Source: Planctomycetota bacterium (GTDB taxonomy: Bacteria; Planctomycetota; Planctomycetia; Planctomycetales; Planctomycetaceae). Taken from it: a DNA stretch of 10,452 nucleotides. Positions 1 to 7,400 of the stretch are shown one piece after another. The notes beneath the pieces are model-generated. The model was not told the origin of the DNA, did no database searches, and worked only from the letters and a program-made list of their open reading frames with translations. Made by a program: the position numbers and the translations under genes. How positions within the stretch are numbered: the first letter of the stretch is position 1; each line of letters starts with the position of its first letter. The stretch spans positions 1 through 10,452 of the forward strand of contig JAPOLP010000126.1 of assembly GCA_029977045.1 (NCBI GenBank), given 5' to 3'.

Positions 1-1
1 G

Positions 2-175
2 TTCGCCGAGCTGCCCAGCGGCGGAGACACGTCGTACCCAGGCTTCCTGGAAACAGCTCCGAACAAGGCACTCCTGAGCTGGTACTCGTCTCACGAGAAG
101 GACGTCGACGGCAAATCGATCACGGCAATCTACCTCGCTGATCTGACGATCGAATCAGCCTCCGCCGACGATTGA
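2..175 (+). CDS. C-terminal end of a sialidase/BNR-like protein (5' truncated by window)
   Basis: An open frame enters from the left edge and ends at TGA 173-175, giving 57 residues. The visible part contains LPSGGDTSYPGF followed by ALLSWYSSHE and AIYLADLTI. As I remember the family, this is the pattern of the last beta-propeller blade in secreted sialidase/BNR-repeat or glycosyl-hydrolase-like proteins of planctomycetes, where a Gly-Asp-Thr-Ser-Tyr-Pro turn precedes a Ser-Tyr-Tyr-Ser-Ser-His-type strand. Catalytic residues would lie upstream and cannot be checked. It runs in the same direction as the DUF1080 gene, whose start is 99 bases downstream, so the two could be co-transcribed and both concern carbohydrate use. 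The assignment rests on motif memory only. Confidence 0.55.
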   Translation, partial: FAELPSGGDTSYPGFLETAPNKALLSWYSSHEKDVDGKSITAIYLADLTIESASADD

Positions 176-274
176 GAACCGACCGCCATTCGCCGATGCT
201 TCGCCTCGCGATGGCTGCCCGCACTTCGTTGTTTCCCACCTTGTCAGTGCAGTCCCAACCGAAGGAATCCCGCA

Positions 275-1216
275 ATGCGTTTCTGTCTCTCCGCCTGTCT
301 GCTGGCAGTTCTATCCGTCAGCCCGTTGTTTGCCGCTGGCGAAAAAGCCTACACGACTGTTGAAGAATCTGGCCCGGATTACGCGCTGCAGGGCGAGTAC
401 GCTGGCGACAGATTTGGCGTTCAGGTCATCGCACTCGGCGATGGCAAGTTCGACGCCGTCGTACTGACCGGCGGCCTGCCCGGTGCCGGCTGGGATAAGA
501 AAGGTCGCACGATCATCGGCGGCGAGACCAAAGACGGTGTCGTGAGCTTCTCGAAAGACGGCAACTCGCTGACTCTGAAAGATGGCCAGATCAATGGCAA
601 TCTAGGCGATGCTCGCGTCAGTGCGAAGAAGGTTGAACGGAAGTCGCCAACGCTCGGTAACAAACCAGCCGAAGGAGCCATTGTCCTGTTCGACGGCTCC
701 GGGACAGACGAATGGAAGGAAGGCAAGATCGTCGAAGAGAAACTGCTTGGCGTTGCTGCTCGAACGAACCGGGAGTTCAAGGACTTCCATCTGCATCTCG
801 AATTCCGCACGCCGTTCATGCCGAAGTCACGTGGCCAGTCGCGCGGCAACAGCGGCATGTACCTGCTCGATCAGTACGAGTGCCAGGTGCTCGATTCGTT
901 CGGTCTGGAAGGTCTTGATAATGAGTGCGGCGGCATCTACAAGATTTCCCGTCCAGACGTGAATATGTGCCTGCCGCCGCTAACGTGGCAGACCTATGAC
1001 GTCGACTTCAAGGCGGCTCGCTTTGACGAGAACGGCAACAAGACCAGTCCCGCTGTCACGACGATCAAACTGAACGGCGTCGCCATTCACAGTGATCTGG
1101 AACTGCCAAAGGCCACTCCCGGCGGCGGACGCAGCGACGAAAAAGCTGGTGGCTTGTTTCTGCAGAACCACGGCGACCCGGTCGTGTACCGCAACATCTG
1201 GATCGTCGAGAAGTAA
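275..1216 (+). CDS. Secreted DUF1080 (3-keto-disaccharide hydrolase-like) protein
   Basis: 313 residues. The ATG at 275 has AAGGAA at 262-267 as ribosome-binding site, and the N-terminus (MRFCLSACLLAVLSVSPLFAAG) is a clear signal peptide, probably cut near residue 21; both support this start. Residues about 135-312 look like DUF1080, a concanavalin-like sandwich domain: VLFDGSGTDEWKEG, FKDFHLHLEFRTPF, RGNSGMYLLDQYECQVLDS, a Gly-Gly-Ile-Tyr segment, LTWQTYDVDFKAARF and the closing GGLFLQNHGDPVVYRNIWI. Members of this family are annotated as 3-keto-disaccharide hydrolases or sugar-binding exported proteins, and planctomycetes often carry many copies. Residues about 25-125 form an extra Gly-rich beta-type N-terminal region ahead of the domain. 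The stop lies 18 bases from the end of the converging sigma-factor gene, leaving no room for a separate terminator. Family is confident; substrate is unknown. Confidence 0.9.
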   Translation: MRFCLSACLLAVLSVSPLFAAGEKAYTTVEESGPDYALQGEYAGDRFGVQVIALGDGKFDAVVLTGGLPGAGWDKKGRTIIGGETKDGVVSFSKDGNSLTLKDGQINGNLGDARVSAKKVERKSPTLGNKPAEGAIVLFDGSGTDEWKEGKIVEEKLLGVAARTNREFKDFHLHLEFRTPFMPKSRGQSRGNSGMYLLDQYECQVLDSFGLEGLDNECGGIYKISRPDVNMCLPPLTWQTYDVDFKAARFDENGNKTSPAVTTIKLNGVAIHSDLELPKATPGGGRSDEKAGGLFLQNHGDPVVYRNIWIVEK

Positions 1217-1234
1217 GCGAAGTCCAACGTGATT

Positions 1235-2152
1235 TCAGGAATCGCGTCCCGGCAGAAAGCCGACGGTCGATTCCATGATTCGATGGCGAGCTGACTCGGT
1301 CGATGCTTCGGCCGAGTTCAGCTCGTCCGTCAGGTCATCGAGATTCGCCGCACAGAACCGGCATCCAAGTTCGCCCGTGTGAAAAGCGACGTACCGATCC
1401 CACTCGTCGGCCAGAGTTCCCAGCACGAATTTGCCCAGTGTCGATCGCTTCGGGCAGGTCGGACGAGTCGATTCCCAGACACGCGTCAGCAGCTCATCAG
1501 ACAGCGAGCCACTGCGTTCAGACGATCCCGACTCGCTCTCGACGGACTCGACGAGGTCAGCAACCCGGCGCAGGAACCGATGTTTCAAAACGGCGACCGC
1601 TGTCTCTTCGAGGTCGGTCAGTTCCGCAATCTCGACGTTGCGCCGACCAGCGAAGAACAGCAGATCAAACACGATCAGGTCCCGGAACTTCTGTTGCTCT
1701 TTCAGCTTGCTGGTCACACCCGCGACTGCTGAAGCCAGCGTTCGCACGTCAGTAGCGTCCTGCTCCTCGCGCCGCACGTACCAGCTCGGCGACTGATCGG
1801 CTGGTCGGTCGAGATTGTTCTGCTCGACTGCGTTTCCGGCATCGCCACCGGCAACCAGCGTTACCTCGCGACGAGTGCCGAGTCGGCGATACTGATCCGC
1901 AATCCGCCGCCGCAGGATCTGGAACAGCCAGGTTTCCAGACTGGCCTCGCCGCGAAAACCGCCCAACGACTTCAACAGGCCAACGAACGTTTCCTGTACG
2001 GCATCTTCCGCGTCGGATTCCTGCCCCAACTGCGACCGGGCAAAGGCCAGCAGCCGCCCGTGATACTCGGCCACCAGTTGCGACCAGGCCTGCGCATCGC
2101 CACCGCGAATCGCTTCGATCAACGGTTCGGAACAGGCGGGGTCAGCGGGCAC
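1235..2152 (-). CDS. ECF sigma factor with C-terminal zinc-finger-like extension
   Basis: 305 residues, starting at GTG (2152-2150). Residues about 10-95 are sigma region 2, with DAEDAVQETFVGLLKSL and the promoter-melting stretch ETWLFQILRRRIADQYRR. A linker of about 50 residues follows, then region 4 at about 155-200, where VEIAELTDLEETAVAVLKHRF is the helix-turn-helix for the -35 element. ECF sigmas are usually 160-200 residues, so about 100 extra residues remain. They contain C233, H258, C264 and C267 (Cys...His-x5-Cys-x2-Cys), resembling the zinc-binding anti-sigma (ZAS/zf-HC2) fold. The extension may be an intramolecular regulator or partner-binding domain (inference). The gene is last in the minus-strand unit and begins 3 bases after the stop of the small zinc-finger gene, with which it is probably translationally coupled. 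Sigma identity is strong; the extension's role is unknown. Confidence 0.9.
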   Translation of the reverse strand: MPADPACSEPLIEAIRGGDAQAWSQLVAEYHGRLLAFARSQLGQESDAEDAVQETFVGLLKSLGGFRGEASLETWLFQILRRRIADQYRRLGTRREVTLVAGGDAGNAVEQNNLDRPADQSPSWYVRREEQDATDVRTLASAVAGVTSKLKEQQKFRDLIVFDLLFFAGRRNVEIAELTDLEETAVAVLKHRFLRRVADLVESVESESGSSERSGSLSDELLTRVWESTRPTCPKRSTLGKFVLGTLADEWDRYVAFHTGELGCRFCAANLDDLTDELNSAEASTESARHRIMESTVGFLPGRDS

Positions 2153-2155
2153 CAG

Positions 2156-2338
2156 TCACTCTCCCACAGGCTCGGCAGGCGATTCGTCAATCCCGGCGAT
2201 CAAATCAGCAACCAGACGACACTGAGCACACTCAGCAAGATGCTTCTCGATAGCCAGGGTTTCTTCTTCCGACGAAATGCTGCCGCGCATCAACGCCGCA
2301 AGCAATTCTCCATCGGGACACGGCAGCGGAATCGTCAT
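2156..2338 (-). CDS. Small soluble zinc-finger (ZAS/zf-HC2-like) putative anti-sigma factor
   Basis: 60 residues. The sequence CPDGELLAALMRGSISSEEE followed by EKHLAECAQCR gives C7 and H33-x3-C37-x2-C40, the zinc-ligand arrangement of the zinc-binding anti-sigma domain (zf-HC2), with the usual Leu-rich first helix and Gly before the second helix. There is no membrane segment and no room for a sensor domain, so it would be a minimal cytoplasmic anti-sigma or redox switch. The order is reversed from the common sigma-then-anti-sigma arrangement: it precedes the sigma gene by 3 bases and follows the DUF4129 gene by 18 bases. Planctomycete Ser/Thr kinases also carry N-terminal domains of this type, so partner binding rather than inhibition is possible. 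The start is ATG 2338 with only a weak ribosome-binding site, consistent with dependence on upstream translation. Confidence 0.8.
   Translation of the reverse strand: MTIPLPCPDGELLAALMRGSISSEEETLAIEKHLAECAQCRLVADLIAGIDESPAEPVGE
2159..2165 (-). promoter_or_regulatory. Ribosome-binding site of the sigma gene inside the preceding gene
   Basis: Minus-strand GGGAGAG lies 6-8 bases before the GTG start at 2152 and within the last codons of the zinc-finger gene, whose TGA is at 2158-2156. It supports the GTG start and suggests that ribosomes finishing the small gene start the sigma gene. Confidence 0.6.
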
Positions 2339-2356
2339 CGGGCTTTTGCCAATCTG

Positions 2357-4345
2357 CTACGAGGCTGAGCCTAATTTCCGCCACAGTTTTTCGAGCAGCG
2401 GCAGGTTGTCCGCCTGAGCTCGATATCCCGCGTAGGCGACGCGAGCGTAAAGCTGGCTGAGGTCGTTTGCCTCAGCCGCGAATGACAACTTCCGAGTTCT
2501 CAACTGCTGGCCGTACTCCATCGGCGTCTGGTCCGGAGATCGCGGGCAGCCATTCTCGAAGCCCCAGGCCTGCAGAGGCTCGAACGTATACCGCACCAGT
2601 TCCGATGGAGAGTGCTTCGACGCAGCACCGCTCGCGAACGGATTCTGAAACGCGGCGAACGGACGGGGCGGAGCTTCCGGTTCGGCTGCTTCTTCGACAG
2701 CTTCGGTCGCGACCGAGCGGCGGCCAAACAGGCTAAGCAGTTCGTTCCACAAGCGTGCGAAGAAGTTCGCAATCGAGTCTCGATAAACATACAGCAGCCA
2801 GAGCCCCGCGATGGCCAGCAGACCGTACATCACCCACTTGAAGAGGTCGCCGATCGAGCTGAAGACCGAACTCATATCCGGCGTTGACGGTTCCGGAGGC
2901 GGCGTACTGTTGCCGTCGGGCGATTCGTTCTCGCTATCACTTGAAGCGTCCTGCGAGTCCTGGTTCTGTGCCGTCTGCTGGTCGGCCTGCTGCGAGGACT
3001 GCTCGCTGTTCTGCTGCTGAGACTGTTCGCCGGAACCCTGATTCTGGTCGCCGCTTTGCTGCTGGCCGGACTGCTGCGAATCACTCTGTTGCGACTGCTG
3101 CGATCCCTGCTGCTGACTGCCCTGTTGCTGGCCGCCTTGCTGTTGTGACTGCTGACCCTGGTTGGATTGCTGCGAATCTCCCTGCTGTTGTTGCTGCTGA
3201 TTCTGTTGAGATTGCGACTGCTGCTGTGACTGGGCCGAGGATTGACCGTCGCCCTGCGGATCGGATTGCCCGGAATCGGAATCCTGAGCGTTCTCGCCGT
3301 TCTGGTTGCCCTGCTGCTGACCACCGGGCTGGCCCTGCTGATCGTCGCTCTCGACGGCACCCTGTTCGGCATCGTGAGACGCAGGTCCGGTCTGCTGACC
3401 GTCGCCCTTGCCGCCGTCGTCGTTCAGAAACGCGACGTCAGCTGCTTCCTGAAGTTCGTCACCGGCCCGATCGATCAGGTCAACGACCGAGTAGTCGCCC
3501 TGAGGACGCGGAATGAGCAGCGCGACGATCAGAATGGCAATCGCGATCGTCGCTCCCATCCCGACCCAGGTCGCGGCCATCGTCGCCGGCATCTGAAGCT
3601 GGCGCTGACGCAGATAGCGTCGCAGTCCCAGGAAACTAGTCAGCAGCAGAAGGCCCAGTCCCGCCGCGACATAGGCCAGCAGCAGGTTAAACGCGAAGCC
3701 TCGTGCCGCAGTGTTCCCAGCGGGGATCATCGCCTGTCCGAAACCAAAGATCGGCAGAGCGGCCAGCGAGAAATAAACCACCCACAGTCCCGGAGCGTGA
3801 GGGCGGCCTTCCCGCTCGCCAACATTCAGAAACAGCCGCTTCCACAGCGGAGTTCGCTGGCCACTGTCGGTCGCTTCGTCTTGCGAGCCAGCTTCGGCTG
3901 CATCGGATGACTGCGTCAGATCGGCTCCGTCGTCAACTCCGGCTACCTGCAGCAGGCCTTCTCCAGACGCGTCCTCGGACTCGTCAATCAAAGTGCAGTC
4001 CCAGGTCAGCTTGTCGGTACACCACCAGATGATCGCCAGACAGCCAATCGGCAGCCAGGGAGCATTCGGCACTAACTTGAAGATGGCCAGCGCCGTTGCA
4101 CCGGCCAGCCCCAGTGTGAACATGCCGGACTGAGCCCGTCCGCTTTCGATGGCGATTCGCGAAATCAGCACCATGCCGAAGACGAACCAGAACAGAATCC
4201 AGCGGACGCGGCTTTCGTACCGCTCGCCCGGAAACAGCTCCTGCAGAAAGAATACCAGGCTGCCGACCAGCAGCATGATCAGCACCGGCGTCACAGCGAT
4301 CGCCAGATAGTCAGCCAGCGTTTTGTCGAGTCGCTTGCGAGCCAT
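2357..4345 (-). CDS. Polytopic membrane protein with Q-rich tract and C-terminal DUF4129-like domain
   Basis: 662 residues from ATG 4345. Hydrophobic segments at about 12-35, 48-64, 73-90, 95-109, 187-206, 217-240, 256-278 and 503-520 indicate about eight membrane helices. Charged residues (MARKRLDK at the start, RRYLRQRQ after helix 6, GRR after helix 8) fit a cytoplasmic N-terminus, which places the segment between helices 7 and 8 in the periplasm. That segment (about 312-478) is extremely rich in Gln, Ser, Gly and Asn. After helix 8, residues about 580-655 (RYTFEPLQAWGFENGCPRSPDQTPMEYGQQL and LSQLYARVAYAGYR) look like DUF4129, usually found at the C-terminus of membrane proteins linked to transglutaminase-like and MoxR/DUF58/vWA clusters. 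Those partners are absent in this window. The gene lies between the DUF4175-like gene (85 bases upstream) and the zinc-finger gene (18 bases downstream). Biochemical function unknown. Confidence 0.85.
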   Translation of the reverse strand: MARKRLDKTLADYLAIAVTPVLIMLLVGSLVFFLQELFPGERYESRVRWILFWFVFGMVLISRIAIESGRAQSGMFTLGLAGATALAIFKLVPNAPWLPIGCLAIIWWCTDKLTWDCTLIDESEDASGEGLLQVAGVDDGADLTQSSDAAEAGSQDEATDSGQRTPLWKRLFLNVGEREGRPHAPGLWVVYFSLAALPIFGFGQAMIPAGNTAARGFAFNLLLAYVAAGLGLLLLTSFLGLRRYLRQRQLQMPATMAATWVGMGATIAIAILIVALLIPRPQGDYSVVDLIDRAGDELQEAADVAFLNDDGGKGDGQQTGPASHDAEQGAVESDDQQGQPGGQQQGNQNGENAQDSDSGQSDPQGDGQSSAQSQQQSQSQQNQQQQQQGDSQQSNQGQQSQQQGGQQQGSQQQGSQQSQQSDSQQSGQQQSGDQNQGSGEQSQQQNSEQSSQQADQQTAQNQDSQDASSDSENESPDGNSTPPPEPSTPDMSSVFSSIGDLFKWVMYGLLAIAGLWLLYVYRDSIANFFARLWNELLSLFGRRSVATEAVEEAAEPEAPPRPFAAFQNPFASGAASKHSPSELVRYTFEPLQAWGFENGCPRSPDQTPMEYGQQLRTRKLSFAAEANDLSQLYARVAYAGYRAQADNLPLLEKLWRKLGSAS
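2914..3412 (-). repeat. Degenerate CAG/CAA-rich region encoding the Q-rich tract
   Basis: On the coding (minus) strand this stretch is dominated by CAG and CAA with interspersed GGC, AGC and TCG codons; on the plus strand it appears as CTG/TTG triplets. It encodes residues 312-478 of the DUF4129 protein, densest at about 368-450 and including a run of six Gln. Codons alternate and units are irregular (QQSQ, QQQG, QQGS), so it looks like an old, diversified repeat rather than a recent uniform expansion. Confidence 0.8.
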
Positions 4346-4352
4346 GGCCGGT

Positions 4353-4470
4353 CAGGGAAGAGGGAGCAGGGAATATCGAACAGGGAACCGCAGAAAACAG
4401 AATGGCTCAAGTGAAGGACCGAAACTCGATTCAGCGGCTGTTCCCTGTCCGCTGCCCTCGGTTCCCAGTG
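4353..4470. repeat. Degenerate inverted repeat of a CAGGGAA motif between two operon genes
   Basis: Plus-strand positions 4353-4392 carry several copies of CAGGGAA or AGGGAG (at 4353, about 4361-4372 and 4380-4388). Positions 4437-4470 carry the same motif in reverse orientation (TTCCCTG, TGCCCTCG, GTTCCC). The best-paired segment is a 9-base ACAGGGAAC/GTTCCCTGT, so transcript from either strand could fold into an imperfect hairpin with a loop of about 45 bases. The left arm fills most of the 85-base gap between the DUF4175-like and DUF4129 genes; the right arm lies inside the 3' end of the DUF4175-like gene and encodes its last 13 residues. It may be a dispersed REP/MITE-like element or an RNA-processing hairpin. 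Confidence 0.55.
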
Positions 4471-7400
4471 CTCTTGCCAGCTTCTTCCGTCGCGATCTGC
4501 TCGAAGTAGAGCTTAATGATCTCTGCGTATTCGCTGTTTGTCTTGCGGTCTGACGACTGCAGAATTTCCGTTCGCAGCTTAACAGGAAGCCGGCCCCAGT
4601 CTCGCATGACCTGTTGACGAAGCTGCAGCTCGAGCGGAGTTTCCGCTTCCTCGAAGCCGGCTGCTCCCGCGCCGTCACTGCCCAGTTCCGACGCGATCTG
4701 AGAATCCTCGCCGTTGCTCATACCGCGACCGGGCTCACCCTGTCCCTGGCCAGCCTGCGGAGAAAACTGCCGCGACGCATCCGAGAGCAGCCCGGCGGCC
4801 TGAGCCAGCGACTGAGCCGCTCGACGCAGCGCATCGGACGCTGGCGACGCCTGCTGACCCGCCGGCCCGCCTGATGCAGAGCCTCCGGCAGGCCCGCCGG
4901 ATGACGAGTCGCCTGCTGGCTGCGGGCCAGCAGTGTTCGACGGTGTTTCTGATCCTTGTCCCGCCTGACTGTCCCCCGGCTGCGAACCACTGGGCTGACC
5001 TGCTTCGCTGGCACGCCTTTCATTCGACGCGGCAGCAGATTTTCCGGACTCGCTCGACGGTTGGCCGCCTTCTCCTGGCTGAGCTTGAGCGGCCTGCGAT
5101 TGACCGTTCTGTCCTGCCGCCGGAGTCCCGTTCGCCGATGCCTCACCAGAAGTTGGCAGCTCGACGGCCGCGATCGCCTCGCCGATCCGCTGCTGAGCCT
5201 GCATCAACTGCTGCGCGGCCGAGACAACCTGCGTTGCCAGTTCGCCCGGCACGTCATTCGAGGACTCTCCACTGGATGGATTTCCTGGCGATCCCGGGTT
5301 GCCAGGCATTGGTTGCGCATCGGGCGATGCCGGACTGCTTTCCGACGAGGCTCCGGTCCCGGCCTCGCCTGGTTCGGAAGCCGCCTGTTCGCCTGCTGCG
5401 TTTGTCGCCGCTTCCCGCAATGACTCCGCCGACTGCTGTGCGGCCTGAGCCGCTTCAGCTGCCGAGCCGTTCTGCAATTCTTCCGCCGCTTGAGCCGCTG
5501 ACTGCGTCGCCGATTCGGCGGCCTGCTGAGCCTGAGCCGCGTTCTCGCCGGGCTCGTTCAATCCGAGCGGTTCCGCCGCGAGCGACTCCGAAGACTGCCC
5601 GAGCTGTTCGGCAAGTTCGCCAGCCGCATCGGCAAGCTCTTCCTGCTGAACCTGCCTCGCCGCCGTACGTCGCTGTTCCGAGTTCTGCAACGCCTCGAAT
5701 TCGTCTGCCAGTTTCTGCTGATCCTTCGCGACGTCTTCAGCCCGGCTGGCCAGTGCCGGCTGCTCTTCGGCGAGAGCTTGCTGAGCCTGCTGAGCCGACT
5801 CAGCCGCCTGCTGAGCCTGCCGGGCAGCCTCACTGAACCGACCGCCTTCCGCCTGCTGCTGTGACTGCATCGCCGACAATGCTGACTCGATTGCAGACGC
5901 TGCCGCTGGCGACTCTTTGCCCTGAGATTCCGCTGCGGCCAGTCCAATCTCGGCAGCTTCGGCGGCAAGTTCCCGCTGCCGCTCGATCAACTCGTCGAGC
6001 GTCGGCAACTCGTCCGCCGACGCCGGATTGGCGGCACTCTGGCTATCAGGTGCGGGTGCGGACTTTCCATCTGCTGCCGGACTGGTTTCAGAAGCGTCCT
6101 CAGTCAGTGCCTGAGCGAGCAGCTCCTCGCGATCAGCCAGTTGGCGGGCCTGTTCGCCAAGTTGCTGCAGGCGTTCGAGCTGCTGGTCACGCTCCGCATC
6201 GAGAACCTCGGGCCGTTTGTCGAGCAGCGCTGTCAGCTCGTTCGCGAGTTCCCGATGTTCGCTCTGCAGTTGCTGCTGAGCAGTCGCGAGTTCGTTTTGA
6301 GCATTTGCCAGCCGAGCCGCCTCGGCTTCGTTTGCATTCGCTGCGTTGTTGCCGACCTCCGCCGGAGAGGACGAATTCGCCGCTGCTGAATCTGCCTCGG
6401 CCTGCTGTCGCGCGGTGTCGAGTTTGTCTCGCAGCTCGGCAAGCTGCTCAGCATCGTCGGCCAGACGACCAGCCCGCTCGGAAATGCGACTCAGTTCGAG
6501 AAGATCCTGCTCAAGCTGCGCCAGCCGGTCGAAGCGAGACTCAACTTCCCGCAGTTGCTCGGCGGCGAGGTCAGTCGCGTCAGCATTCGCGTGGAGCATC
6601 TCAGCCTGCTCTCGCGCTGTCGCGTCGCGAGCTTCCCGCAACTGCTCGACCTGCGGTGCGAGGTCTCTGTCGGCTGTCCCTTCTGCCGTTGCCGCGACGT
6701 TGTCGAACAGCGGGCGTTCTCGAAGCTGCTCGGCCAGTTGCTGCAGCCGTTCCGTCAGCTCCGCTTCGCGCCCGGCGATTTCGTCGATCTTCTCTGCGTC
6801 GAGAGCCGGGTCACCGGACTCCGCCGCCTGACTTGCCTGCTTCTGTAACTCGTCACTGACTTCCGTGGCCTGCTGCAGTCCCTCGCGAATTGCCTGCAGT
6901 TCCGTTCGCAGTTGCTTCTGCTGAGCCAGCAGGTCGTTGGTACCCGGTGCGTCGGCCTCGTCAGAAACAGCGACGTACCGCACCGCCGACCAGACTTCGT
7001 TGGGACACGGCAACTGGCGACCATCCGCTGCTCGCACCTGCAACCGCAGAACCGTCCCCGCTTCGACATCAAGCTCCGCGAGATCGACGCGAAAACGATG
7101 CGTCAACGATCGCTGTCCAAGCTCCTCGACCGGAACCGCCTGGACGATGTCCATCCCTTCCTGCAGGGTGATCCGCAATTCCAGCTCTTCGACACCGATA
7201 TCGTCACTCACCGATAACTCGAATGGATACACGTCCGACGGCTTGGCCGTGTCCTTCTGCCCGCCAGCGATCTCCAGCTCAGGCGGCTGGTCACGTTCGA
7301 TCTTCAGGTGCCGGAATGGCTCGTCGGAATTCACCAGACCATGTTGATCGGTCAGCCGGAAAATCAGCGTCCCCTGCACAGTGGCGGGCATCGTCAACGA

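Noticed and set aside
172..363. 63-codon plus-strand frame overlapping the start of the DUF1080 gene
   Set aside because: It overlaps the signal-peptide coding region in another frame and lacks a ribosome-binding site; the DUF1080 frame explains the sequence.
2914..3412. CRISPR-like or tandem-repeat array
   Set aside because: There is no constant repeat unit or spacer pattern; the triplet bias is explained by Gln/Ser/Gly codons of an open reading frame.
2872..3516. Long frames on both strands over the Q-rich tract (Arg/Ser/Asn-rich or Arg/Ala-rich)
   Set aside because: They are alternative readings of the CAG-rich region; absence of stops follows from the biased triplet composition.
4874..5836. 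320-codon plus-strand frame rich in Pro, Arg and Ala
   Set aside because: It is antisense to the low-complexity coiled-coil and Ser/Gly/Pro region of the DUF4175-like gene; its composition mirrors that repeat and it shows no motif.
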